Below are positions 1 to 7,707 of a stretch of DNA of 64,000 bases, in pieces. Numbering within the stretch: position 1 is the first letter of the stretch; each line of letters begins with the position of its first letter. Under the pieces are notes generated by a model, which saw nothing but the letters and a program-made list of their open reading frames with translations, was not told where the DNA came from and ran no database searches. The stretch lies in contig JAKSTM010000004.1 of NCBI GenBank assembly GCA_024402565.1, positions 1 through 64,000 of the forward strand, read 5' to 3'. Position numbers and translations under genes: made by a program. The DNA is from Treponema sp. GTDB taxonomy: Bacteria > Spirochaetota > Spirochaetia > Treponematales > Treponemataceae.

Positions 1-948
1 GGACACCGTGGACTTGTAGGTGGTTCAATTGTTCGCTCGTTAAAAGAAAAAGGTTATACAAATATCATTACACGTACACATAAGGAACTTGATTTGTTGA
101 ATCAGGCTGCCGTTAATGAGTTTTTTGCAACAGAAAAACCTGAGTATGTTTTCCTTGCTGCAGCCCATGTAGGTGGAATCGGTGCTAACTCAACTTATCC
201 TGCTGATTTCATCTATCAGAATATGGTGATTGGATTCAATGTTGTAGAAGCTGCCCGTGTTAATGGTGTAAAGAAGTTGATGAATCTTGGATCAACATGT
301 ATCTATCCAAAGATGGCAGAACAGCCTATCAAGGAAGAATCACTTTTGACAGGACCTCTTGAGCCAACAAACGATGCTTATGCTCTGGCAAAAATTTCTG
401 TAATAAAACTCTGTACTTCATATAACAAACAGTTCGGAACAAACTTCCTTTCTGTAATGCCGACAAATCTTTATGGTCTTGGAGATAACTACGAACTTAA
501 TGGAAGTCATGTATTTCCAGCAATGATTCGCAAGTTCCATGAAGCAAAGGTAAGTGGAGAAGATGTTGTACATCTCTGGGGAGACGGTTCTCCTTTACGT
601 GAATTCCTGTATGCCGGGGATCTTGCTGATGCTGTTGTGTATCTCATGGAAAATAAGAATGCAGAGGATTTGCGTACTCCAACAGGTGACTTTGTAAATG
701 TCGGTACTGGCGTTGAATGTACAATTAAGGAACTGGCAGAAACTGTAGAAGATGTAGTTTATGCAGATGTCCGCAAAGACGGTCGTAAATGTAAGATGGA
801 ATGGGATCCAACAAAACCAAATGGAACTCCTAGAAAATTGTGTGATGTTACGCGTTTGAACAATCTTGGATGGAAGGCTAAGGTTGATGTTAGGCGTGGT
901 ATTGAAATTAGTTATGATGATTTCTTGCATGGGGATGTGAGAAAGTAG
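1..948 (+). CDS. fcl: GDP-L-fucose synthase, 5' end cut off
   Basis: An extended short-chain dehydrogenase that converts GDP-4-keto-6-deoxy-mannose to GDP-L-fucose (epimerase plus NADPH reductase), supplying fucose for surface polysaccharide. The reading frame is open from base 1, and 315 residues are visible. The first visible residues GHRGLVGG are the Rossmann dinucleotide loop, so only about ten N-terminal residues are missing. The catalytic Tyr-x3-Lys is in NDAYALAK (codons 379-393), preceded by the LGSTCIYP serine/cysteine motif. It lies 8 nt before manC, which makes the GDP-mannose precursor, so the two fit one pathway. The intermediate 4,6-dehydratase gene (gmd) would be expected upstream of the window. 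Confidence 0.93.
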   Translation, partial: GHRGLVGGSIVRSLKEKGYTNIITRTHKELDLLNQAAVNEFFATEKPEYVFLAAAHVGGIGANSTYPADFIYQNMVIGFNVVEAARVNGVKKLMNLGSTCIYPKMAEQPIKEESLLTGPLEPTNDAYALAKISVIKLCTSYNKQFGTNFLSVMPTNLYGLGDNYELNGSHVFPAMIRKFHEAKVSGEDVVHLWGDGSPLREFLYAGDLADAVVYLMENKNAEDLRTPTGDFVNVGTGVECTIKELAETVEDVVYADVRKDGRKCKMEWDPTKPNGTPRKLCDVTRLNNLGWKAKVDVRRGIEISYDDFLHGDVRK

Positions 949-956
949 GAAGAAGT

Positions 957-2015
957 ATGACTATTATACCTGTAATTCTTAGTGGCGGTGCTGGAACACG
1001 TTTATGGCCTCTTTCATGGGGAGATCATCCAAAGCAGTTTTTATCATTGGTAAGTGATAAAACTATGATTCAGGAAACATTACTTAGATTAAAAGGCTTA
1101 AATATAGCTGCGCCTATTATTTCCTGTGGGGAATCTCATAGATTTTTAGTTGCTCAGCAGATAGGAGAGATTTCTGAAAAAAAACCAACAATTCTCCTTG
1201 AACCTATGGCAAAAAATACTGCACCTGCCATCGCTTGTGCTTGTTGTGCTGCAATGGAACGTGATAAAAATGCTGTAGTAGTTGTTCTTCCAAGTGATCA
1301 TGTAATTGCAGATGTAGAAACATTCCAGAAAGCTGTTATGACGGCTGCGGAAAATGCAGAAAAAGGAAGCCTGGTTACTTTTGGTATTGTTCCTACTTTT
1401 CCTGCTACCGGGTATGGGTATGTAAAGGCTAGTGGTGAAGAAGAAAATGGTTCATATATTCTGGAAAAATTTGTAGAAAAACCATGTTTAGAAAAAGCTA
1501 AAGAATACCTGGAAAGCGGTGAATATTCATGGAACAGCGGTATGTTTGTATTTAAGGCTTCTACTTTTATAGAAGAATTAAAAGTTTATAATCCCGAAAT
1601 GGCAAAGCTTTCAATGGAAGCATTTGAAAAAGCTAAGGTGGATTCCGATTTTATCCGTCTGGATGAAAATGCTTTCAGCCAGATAAAGGGCGATTCCATT
1701 GACTATGCAGTAATGGAAAAAACAAAGCTTGGAAAGATTGTAAAACTCAATGCTGGCTGGGATGATGTAGGTTCATGGACCGCTTTATATGATATAAGCC
1801 AGAAAGATGAAAATAATAATGTAGTAAAAGGCGATGTAATTGCTCTTGATACAACCGCTTCTTACATTCGTGGCGGTAAACGTACAATTGCGACAATTGG
1901 TCTTGATAACATCGTAGTAGTTGATAGTGATGATTCTTTACTAATTGCTGCAAAAGATAAGATTCAGGATGTTAAAAAAGTCGCAGAACAGATTAAAGCA
2001 CGGGAAATAAAATGA
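957..2015 (+). CDS. manC: mannose-1-phosphate guanylyltransferase
   Basis: Transfers GMP from GTP to mannose-1-phosphate, giving GDP-mannose in the cytoplasm. The 352-residue protein has the nucleotidyltransferase signature LSGGAGTRLWPLS at residues 8-20, the metal-binding region PSDHV near 115 and the sugar-phosphate motif FVEKP near 173. It is the short, single-domain form: the C-terminal cupin phosphomannose-isomerase domain of the bifunctional 470-residue enzymes is absent. It follows the fucose synthase gene by 8 nt and its stop overlaps the rfbD start by 4 nt (ATGA), so the three genes are very likely one transcript with coupled translation. Confidence 0.93.
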   Translation: MTIIPVILSGGAGTRLWPLSWGDHPKQFLSLVSDKTMIQETLLRLKGLNIAAPIISCGESHRFLVAQQIGEISEKKPTILLEPMAKNTAPAIACACCAAMERDKNAVVVVLPSDHVIADVETFQKAVMTAAENAEKGSLVTFGIVPTFPATGYGYVKASGEEENGSYILEKFVEKPCLEKAKEYLESGEYSWNSGMFVFKASTFIEELKVYNPEMAKLSMEAFEKAKVDSDFIRLDENAFSQIKGDSIDYAVMEKTKLGKIVKLNAGWDDVGSWTALYDISQKDENNNVVKGDVIALDTTASYIRGGKRTIATIGLDNIVVVDSDDSLLIAAKDKIQDVKKVAEQIKAREIK

Positions 2016-2896
2016 TTTGGGTAATTGGTTGTAAAGGAATGTTAGGCAGTGAAATCTGCCGAAAGCTTTCAGAAAAAAACATTCAGTATGTCATGTCGGA
2101 TATTGATGTTGATATTACAGACATCACAGCTATAGAAAAATTTGCTAAGGCCTGGAGTGTAAGCTATATTATTAACTGTGCGGCCTATACCGCGGTAGAT
2201 AAAGCCGAAAGCGACGTGGAACTGGCTACAAAATTAAATGATGTGGCTCCGGGAAACATTGCAAAGGTGGCTAAGAAATATGGCATTACTGTAATCCATA
2301 TTTCTACAGACTATGTATTCGACGGTTCCGGTGATACTCCTAGAACAGAAGATATGCCTGTGGCTCCTATAGGTGTTTATGGTGTAACTAAGGCTGCCGG
2401 TGAAAGATCTATTTCTGAAAATACAGATAAATATTACATCCTTAGAACTGCATGGCTTTACGGCTGGGCAGGCAGAAACTTTGTATACACTATGATTAAA
2501 GCCATGAATACCCATGACGCGGTAAAAGTTGTAGCCGACCAGAAGGGTACTCCGACTTTTGCCGGAGACCTGGCAGATGTAATTATAAAGCTTGTAAACA
2601 ATAAGAATGTTCCTTACGGCACTTATCACGTAACAGACTTAGGCGAAACTACCTGGTGGGATTTCACAAACGAAATTAAAAAGCAGGGCATAGAAGCAGG
2701 CTGGGTTACAAATAAAGACTGCGTGGTAAACTCATGCACCACAGAAGAATACCCGACACCCGCCAAACGTCCGGCATATTCCGTTCTGTCTAAAGACAAA
2801 ATCCAGAAAGCCTTAGGCATCACTCTTCCAGACTGGAAAGAAAGCCTTAAAGTATTTTTGGAAAGTCCATTATTCGACAAATCCAGAATCGAATAA
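2012..2896 (+). CDS. rfbD: dTDP-4-dehydrorhamnose reductase
   Basis: Reduces dTDP-4-keto-L-rhamnose to dTDP-L-rhamnose, the last step of rhamnose donor synthesis. The 294-residue protein starts at a Rossmann motif (GCKGMLGSEI) and has the catalytic YGVTKAAGE (Tyr-x3-Lys) near residue 128. Its length is typical. It is translationally coupled to manC. The final codons, reading KSRIE then stop, lie inside a 31-bp sequence repeated almost exactly at the end of the unrelated nuclease gene downstream. The natural C-terminus may therefore have been replaced when that repeat arrived. Confidence 0.92.
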   Translation: MIWVIGCKGMLGSEICRKLSEKNIQYVMSDIDVDITDITAIEKFAKAWSVSYIINCAAYTAVDKAESDVELATKLNDVAPGNIAKVAKKYGITVIHISTDYVFDGSGDTPRTEDMPVAPIGVYGVTKAAGERSISENTDKYYILRTAWLYGWAGRNFVYTMIKAMNTHDAVKVVADQKGTPTFAGDLADVIIKLVNNKNVPYGTYHVTDLGETTWWDFTNEIKKQGIEAGWVTNKDCVVNSCTTEEYPTPAKRPAYSVLSKDKIQKALGITLPDWKESLKVFLESPLFDKSRIE

Positions 2897-3089
2897 ACGG
2901 TCATTGAGTCCTGCGGGCCCTTCGACAAGCTCAGGGACCGCAGGCTCCCTTATCGGTCATTGAGCCTGTCGAAATGACCATTGAAAAGACATAAACGGTC
3001 ATTGAGCTCTTGCGGGCCCTTCGACAGGCTCAGGGACCGTGGGCTCCCTTAACGGTCATTGAGCCTGTCGAAATGACCATTGTAAAGAC
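2893..3089 (+). repeat. two tandem ~98-bp palindromic (REP-like) units
   Basis: Two near-identical units (about 2893-2990 and 2992-3089) follow rfbD. Each contains a GCCCTTCGACARGCTCAGG block and a short hairpin, GGTCATT-GAGCCTGTCGA-AATGACC, at 2955-2979 and 3054-3078. The loop GAGCCTGTCGA recurs, with different stem bases, at 5961-5971. A single unit start also follows the next gene at 4010. The structure resembles intergenic REP/BIME-type elements rather than a rho-independent terminator, since no T-run follows. Confidence 0.85.
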
Positions 3090-3133
3090 TTCAACTTTAT
3101 TCCGAGTTGTTTGCATAATTTGTAATAATAAAC

Positions 3134-3169
3134 ACATTCTTAATATACCAAATACAATATTAAGGATGT
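3134..3169 (+). promoter_or_regulatory. inverted repeat covering the ribosome binding site
   Basis: ACATTCTTAATAT (3134-3146) and ATATTAAGGATGT (3157-3169) pair except at one base and close a 10-nt loop. The AAGGA that should serve as ribosome binding site for the ATG at 3173 is inside the 3' arm. Folding of the messenger would hide it, which could keep expression of the nuclease low. The regulatory reading is inferred. Confidence 0.5.
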
Positions 3170-3172
3170 GGT

Positions 3173-4012
3173 ATGAAAATTAAGCCCTACGACAAATTAA
3201 CCTTTTCAGATGATTTTATGTTCTGCAAGATAATGGAGAATGAAGAAATCTGTAAAAAAGTGATAGAACAGCTTTTGGATATAAAGGTTGGTAAAGTTCA
3301 GAAACATGTGATTCAAAATACTTTTTCACCGACTCCAGAATCTCACGGAATACGTCTTGATGTTTACGTTAAAGATTTAGACAAGGTTTTTGATATTGAA
3401 ATGCAGACAACTCAGTTTCCTGCAATTGAAAAACGGATCCGTTATTACCAGTCCGTTATTGATATCGACAATTTTGAACATAATCAGGATTATTCAGAGT
3501 TACCGGAATCTTATATCGTGTTTTTATGCCTGAATGATCCATTAGGCGGAGCTCTGCCAGTTTACACAATCAAAAATATTATTGAAGAAAGTCCCAGTAC
3601 AATTTATAATGAAAGCACTCATAAGGTTTTGTTCAATGCTTCGGCATACGAAAAAGTTCAGAACAAACATTTGAAAGCTTTCTTGAAGTATATTTATACA
3701 CAGGAAACTGATTCAGAATTAACAAAAGAAATCCAGAGTCAGGTTTTAAAATCAAAAGGTCACCAAAATTGGAGGGCGGAATACATGACACTTGAAATGA
3801 AAATCCATGAAGAAAAGAAGCTTTCCCTCGCCGAAGGCCGCGCCCTCCAAAAAGCCGAAGACGCCATTATTATTGCAGAGCAAGCTGCATCCCTTGCAGA
3901 GAAAGATGCATCCATTGCAGAGAAAGACGCATCCCTTGAACGAATGAATAAAGAAATCGAAAAGTTAAGGGCTCAAATTTTTGAATTGATGGGCAAATCC
4001 AAAATTGAATAA
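3173..4012 (+). CDS. Rpn/PD-(D/E)XK nuclease family protein (putative transposase)
   Basis: A 279-residue member of the PDDEXK_2/Rpn family, whose E. coli members are recombination-promoting nucleases. The N-terminal KPYDKLTFSDDFMF is family-typical. The nuclease core is RLDVYVKDLDKVFDIEMQ, with Asp then Glu-x-Gln in the places of the D and ExK residues. The last 80 residues form a charged coiled coil with three near-repeats of AEKDASIAEKDAS. The gene stands alone between palindromic repeats. Its own 3' end carries the 31-bp repeat also found at the end of rfbD, so it looks like part of a transferred unit. The substrate is unknown. Confidence 0.85.
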   Translation: MKIKPYDKLTFSDDFMFCKIMENEEICKKVIEQLLDIKVGKVQKHVIQNTFSPTPESHGIRLDVYVKDLDKVFDIEMQTTQFPAIEKRIRYYQSVIDIDNFEHNQDYSELPESYIVFLCLNDPLGGALPVYTIKNIIEESPSTIYNESTHKVLFNASAYEKVQNKHLKAFLKYIYTQETDSELTKEIQSQVLKSKGHQNWRAEYMTLEMKIHEEKKLSLAEGRALQKAEDAIIIAEQAASLAEKDASIAEKDASLERMNKEIEKLRAQIFELMGKSKIE

Positions 4013-4064
4013 ACGGTCATTGAGCCCTTCGGCCCTTCGACAGGCTCAGGGACCGCGGGGGACT
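3994..4064 (+). repeat. 31-bp direct repeat plus REP-like palindrome
   Basis: Bases 3994-4024 match 2878-2908 at 29 of 31 positions. Both copies run from the last five codons of a gene (KSKIE or KSRIE), through the stop, to CGGTCATTGAG. The palindromic GGCCCTTCGACAGGCTCAGG block follows directly. The repeat therefore brackets the nuclease gene and the upstream array. Confidence 0.85.
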
Positions 4065-4069
4065 GGACG

Positions 4070-4098
4070 TTGACAAACATCGTGCCTCTCGTCATAAT
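4070..4098 (+). promoter_or_regulatory. sigma70-type promoter for rho
   Basis: TTGACA (4070-4075), a 17-bp spacer and CATAAT (4093-4098) form a near-consensus promoter about 80 bp upstream of the rho start. The implied start site near 4105 gives a leader of about 72 nt, room for the autoregulatory attenuation known for rho in other bacteria. Confidence 0.6.
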
Positions 4099-4176
4099 AT
4101 AAAAAGTTATCGCAAATATTTTTTAGTCTATTATCTTTATTAAAAAATCTATATACATTTTTATTCGGAGTTGTTC

Positions 4177-5925
4177 ATGGCAACAATTAGAAGACGTCGT
4201 AAGAGCGATGAAGCTTCGGAACCACAGACAGAAAATCAGAATACTCTTGATTTTGGTTCAGATGAAGTAACTGCCGCAGAAACAGAAGAAAAGACGGCAG
4301 AAGTAGAAGTGAAGGCAGAAACTGTGCCTTTAGAGAGTGTGCCTTTGACAGAACCTGAGGTTACGGAATCCGGTGAGTCAGAAACACCAGTGGCAGAAAC
4401 TTCAGAAAGCAGTGAAGGCGAAGCAGAAACAGCTAAAGTAGTAATTAAGAAAAAACGTACCGTGGTAAAAAAAACAATACCTGGTTCAGAAAACAATCAC
4501 AACAATAATAACAACAATAACAATCGAAACTTTAAGCGCGACAATCACAATAACCGTCCATATGGTCAGCGCTTTAATAAAGCCGGAATGCAGATTAATC
4601 CGGAGCCGGAACTTCCTCCAGAAAGTCCTGAAGAGCTTGCAGCAAAACCACGCCTTATCATCAATGAACTTACAAAAAAGAGCATGCCTGAACTTCGCGA
4701 AAAGGCTACAGAATTCGGTTTCACTGCCGACGACCTGGCTCCTATGAAGAAGCAGGATCTGATTTTTGTAATTCTTAAGGCACACACAGAACACGGCGGA
4801 ATTATTTTTGCAGAAGGTGTTCTGGAAATCCTTCCTGACGGATACGGTTTCCTCCGTTCTCCTCAGAACTCTTATCTTCCAGGTCCGGACGATATTTACA
4901 TTTCTCCAAGTCAGATTCGTCTTTTCAACTTAAAAACAGGTGACACTGTTTACGGTCAGACTCGTTCTCCAAAAGAAGGTGAAAAATTCTTTGCTCTGCT
5001 TAGAATCGAAAGTGTAAACTATGACGAACCACGTGTTGCACAGACTCGTGTTCCTTTTGAAAACCTTACACCTCTTTATCCTGAAAAGAAATTCCGCCTG
5101 GAAACAATCAGTACAGAACTTTCAACCCGTATCGTGGATCTTTTTAACCCGATCGGTAAAGGTCAGCGTCTGCTTATCGTTGCTCCACCAAAAGCCGGTA
5201 AGACTACTCTTATGCAGAAGGTAGCAAATGCCATTATCGCAAATGACCCTCAGGTTCACATGATTGTTCTTCTGATTGATGAACGTCCTGAAGAAGTTAC
5301 AGAAATGGAACGTTCTATTAATGCAGAAGTTATTTCTTCTACATTCGACGAACAGGCAACACGCCACGTTCAGGTTGCAGAAATGGTTCTGGAAAAGGCA
5401 AAGCGTCTGGTAGAACACGGCCGCGATGTTGTAATCATTCTGGACTCTATTACTCGTCTTGCACGTGCTTACAACCAGACACAGCCGACTTCCGGTAAAG
5501 TTCTTTCCGGTGGTGTAGACTCTAATGCTCTTCATAAGCCAAAGCGATTCTTTGGTGCTGCCCGTAATATCGAAGAAGGCGGTTCACTTACTATCATCAG
5601 TACAGCCCTTATAGAAACTGGTAGCCGTATGGATGAAGTAATCTTTGAAGAATTCAAAGGAACAGGTAACTCTGAAATCAACCTGGACCGTAAACTTGCA
5701 GAACGCCGTATTTTCCCTGCAATCAACATCAAAAAATCCGGCACACGCAAAGAGGAACTTCTTCTTACAAGCGACGAACTCAACAAACTCTGGGTTCTCC
5801 GCAAAGTTCTTAATCCTATGGAAGATGTGGACATTATGGAACTCCTCCTGGAAAAAATGCGAAAGACAAAAGACAACGACGCTTTCCTGGCCAGCATGAA
5901 CGCCGGTACTGCGGCCGTAGATTAA
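4177..5925 (+). CDS. rho: transcription termination factor Rho, with Asn-rich N-terminal extension
   Basis: The ring-shaped RNA-dependent ATPase that ends transcription. ATG 4177 is chosen over the TTG at 4171 because CGGAG (4166-4170) sits 6 nt before it; this gives 582 residues. Order: an acidic Glu/Thr-rich region (about 5-90), a Lys-rich stretch, a poly-Asn/basic segment (about 105-130), the Rho N-domain (about 160-205), a cold-shock RNA-binding fold with DGYGFLRSP (about 213-290), Walker [10 protein letters not shown] (336-344), Walker B VVIILDS near 418, and the R-loop region [14 protein letters not shown]. The extension makes it some 160 residues longer than E. coli Rho. Asn-rich extensions are known in other lineages such as Bacteroides, where one drives condensate formation. 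Confidence 0.96.
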   Translation: MATIRRRRKSDEASEPQTENQNTLDFGSDEVTAAETEEKTAEVEVKAETVPLESVPLTEPEVTESGESETPVAETSESSEGEAETAKVVIKKKRTVVKKTIPGSENNHNNNNNNNNRNFKRDNHNNRPYGQRFNKAGMQINPEPELPPESPEELAAKPRLIINELTKKSMPELREKATEFGFTADDLAPMKKQDLIFVILKAHTEHGGIIFAEGVLEILPDGYGFLRSPQNSYLPGPDDIYISPSQIRLFNLKTGDTVYGQTRSPKEGEKFFALLRIESVNYDEPRVAQTRVPFENLTPLYPEKKFRLETISTELSTRIVDLFNPIGKGQRLLIVAPPKAGKTTLMQKVANAIIANDPQVHMIVLLIDERPEEVTEMERSINAEVISSTFDEQATRHVQVAEMVLEKAKRLVEHGRDVVIILDSITRLARAYNQTQPTSGKVLSGGVDSNALHKPKRFFGAARNIEEGGSLTIISTALIETGSRMDEVIFEEFKGTGNSEINLDRKLAERRIFPAINIKKSGTRKEELLLTSDELNKLWVLRKVLNPMEDVDIMELLLEKMRKTKDNDAFLASMNAGTAAVD

Positions 5926-5952
5926 GCACTAGGGCCCGTAAGATCATATTTC

Positions 5953-5983
5953 AACGGTCCCTGAGCCTGTCGAAGGGCCCGTT
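5953..5983 (+). repeat. REP-like hairpin after rho
   Basis: AACGGTCCCT pairs with AGGGCCCGTT (one mismatch) around the loop GAGCCTGTCGA, the same loop as in the 2.9-3.1 kb array. No T-run follows, so it is placed with the palindromic repeats rather than called an intrinsic terminator. It could still stabilise the 3' end of the rho messenger. Confidence 0.7.
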
Positions 5984-6013
5984 GTACATTAACTAAATTT
6001 TTAGGACACTATT

Positions 6014-7696
6014 ATGAATTTTAAAGACATAAATTTAGACGAAAAACTACAAAAAAATATCGAGACTTGTTCATATGTGACTATGACCGAAGTACAGGAA
6101 AGAGTTTATGAGGCGGCTCAGGATGGGTCGGATCTTTATGTACAGAGTCAGACTGGGACAGGAAAAACTGCCGCTTACCTTATTCCTGTTATTCAGGCCC
6201 TTCTTTCAAAACCTGAAAATGCAGGGAAAAAGCTTTTAGTTCTGGTTCCAACCCGTGAACTTGCTGTTCAGGTGGAAGAAGAAGCTAAGGCTCTTATTGC
6301 AAATACTCAGCTTAAAACTTTCAGTTTTTATGGCGGAGTAGGTTACGAAAAACAGGTGGCTGCCATAAAGAAAGGCTGCGACATTATGGTGGCAACACCA
6401 GGACGCACCATCGATCTTATCGAAGGAAAAAATCTTTCTCTTAAAGACGCATACTTTACTGTAATCGACGAAGCAGACCGCATGTTCGACATGGGCTTCT
6501 ACCAGGACCTTAGAACAATTCTTAAGGAACTTCCTGAAGCTGAAGAACGCCAGACTATGCTTTTCTCTGCAACTCTTAACACTTATGTAAAGAACCTGGC
6601 ATGGGAATATACAAGAGATCCAAAAGAAATCACTATCGAAGCAGAAAATATTACTGTTTCAGAAATCGCCCAGGAACTGATTCACGTTTCAAGTGACGAA
6701 AAAGTTAAGCTTCTTATTGGAACACTCAAACATGAAAATCCTGCTTCTGTAATGATTTTCTGTAATACAAAACGTTCATGTGAAGTTATCGCTAAACGTC
6801 TTCAGCTTAATGAGTTCAAGGCAGACTTCCTTATCGGTGACCTTCCACAGAGTAAGCGCCTTCAGGTGCTGAATAATTTCCGCGAAGGAAAAACTCCGAT
6901 TCTGGTTGCAACTGATGTTGCAGCCCGCGGAATTGACGTAGACGACATGGAAATGGTTATCAACTTTGACCTTCCTGTAGAAGCTGAAAACTATGTTCAC
7001 CGCATTGGCCGTACAGCACGTGCCGGAAAATCCGGAAAGGCTTATACTTTCTGTTCAGAACAGGATGTTTACAATCTTCCTGCCATTGAACGTTATGTAG
7101 AAATGACTATTCCTTCAAAAGTAGCATACCCTGAAGATATGGAAGAAGATAAGTCGGCAGGTGTTTATATCCGTACAGACAACTATGGTCATGATGACAG
7201 TGACCGTGGATATGACCGCCGTGGTGGACGTGACGGGCGTAATGGTCGTGACCGTAACGGAAACCGCGGACCAAGAAGAGACGGTGATAATCGTAACTAC
7301 AAAAAAGACAGTCATAACCGTGACGGATATAAAGGCGGAAACCGTAATAATTACAATAAAAAGCCTTACAATAAGCCTACTGCAGAAGAACTGGAAAAGA
7401 TGCAGAATATGCCTCTTGAAGAACGCATGAAGCTTTATAAGGAAAAATATAATTCCGGTAAAAAATACGATGACCGCAACAGAAACGGAAAGGGCGGAAA
7501 GAACTACCAGAATAACAAAAACAACAACAAGAATTACAGCAAGAATAATAACAAAAATTACAACAAGAATAATAATAAGAATTACAACAATAATGCTAAA
7601 GGTAAAAAGCCTTACAATAACAAGCCTGCAAAAGCTCCGGCACCACAGAAGAAAGGATTCTTTGCAAAACTCAAGGCATTTTTTACAGGTAAATAG
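6014..7696 (+). CDS. DEAD-box RNA helicase with RG/Asn-rich tail
   Basis: An ATP-dependent RNA helicase of the RhlE/CsdA kind (560 residues), likely acting in ribosome assembly or RNA turnover. Visible motifs in order: motif I SQTGTGKTAA (about 44-53), Ia PTRELA, Ib TPGR, II VIDEADRMFD (about 150-159), III SAT, then ATDVAARGIDV and VI HRIGRTARAG (about 330). After residue 395 the protein is low complexity: first Arg/Gly/Asp-rich, then repeated NNNKNY units, ending in a basic GFFAKLKAFF helix. The Asn-rich composition echoes the Rho extension next door. The gene ends 11 nt before the ABC-F gene, so co-transcription is likely. Confidence 0.92.
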   Translation: MNFKDINLDEKLQKNIETCSYVTMTEVQERVYEAAQDGSDLYVQSQTGTGKTAAYLIPVIQALLSKPENAGKKLLVLVPTRELAVQVEEEAKALIANTQLKTFSFYGGVGYEKQVAAIKKGCDIMVATPGRTIDLIEGKNLSLKDAYFTVIDEADRMFDMGFYQDLRTILKELPEAEERQTMLFSATLNTYVKNLAWEYTRDPKEITIEAENITVSEIAQELIHVSSDEKVKLLIGTLKHENPASVMIFCNTKRSCEVIAKRLQLNEFKADFLIGDLPQSKRLQVLNNFREGKTPILVATDVAARGIDVDDMEMVINFDLPVEAENYVHRIGRTARAGKSGKAYTFCSEQDVYNLPAIERYVEMTIPSKVAYPEDMEEDKSAGVYIRTDNYGHDDSDRGYDRRGGRDGRNGRDRNGNRGPRRDGDNRNYKKDSHNRDGYKGGNRNNYNKKPYNKPTAEELEKMQNMPLEERMKLYKEKYNSGKKYDDRNRNGKGGKNYQNNKNNNKNYSKNNNKNYNKNNNKNYNNNAKGKKPYNNKPAKAPAPQKKGFFAKLKAFFTGK

Positions 7697-7707
7697 GGAA
7701 ACAAGAT

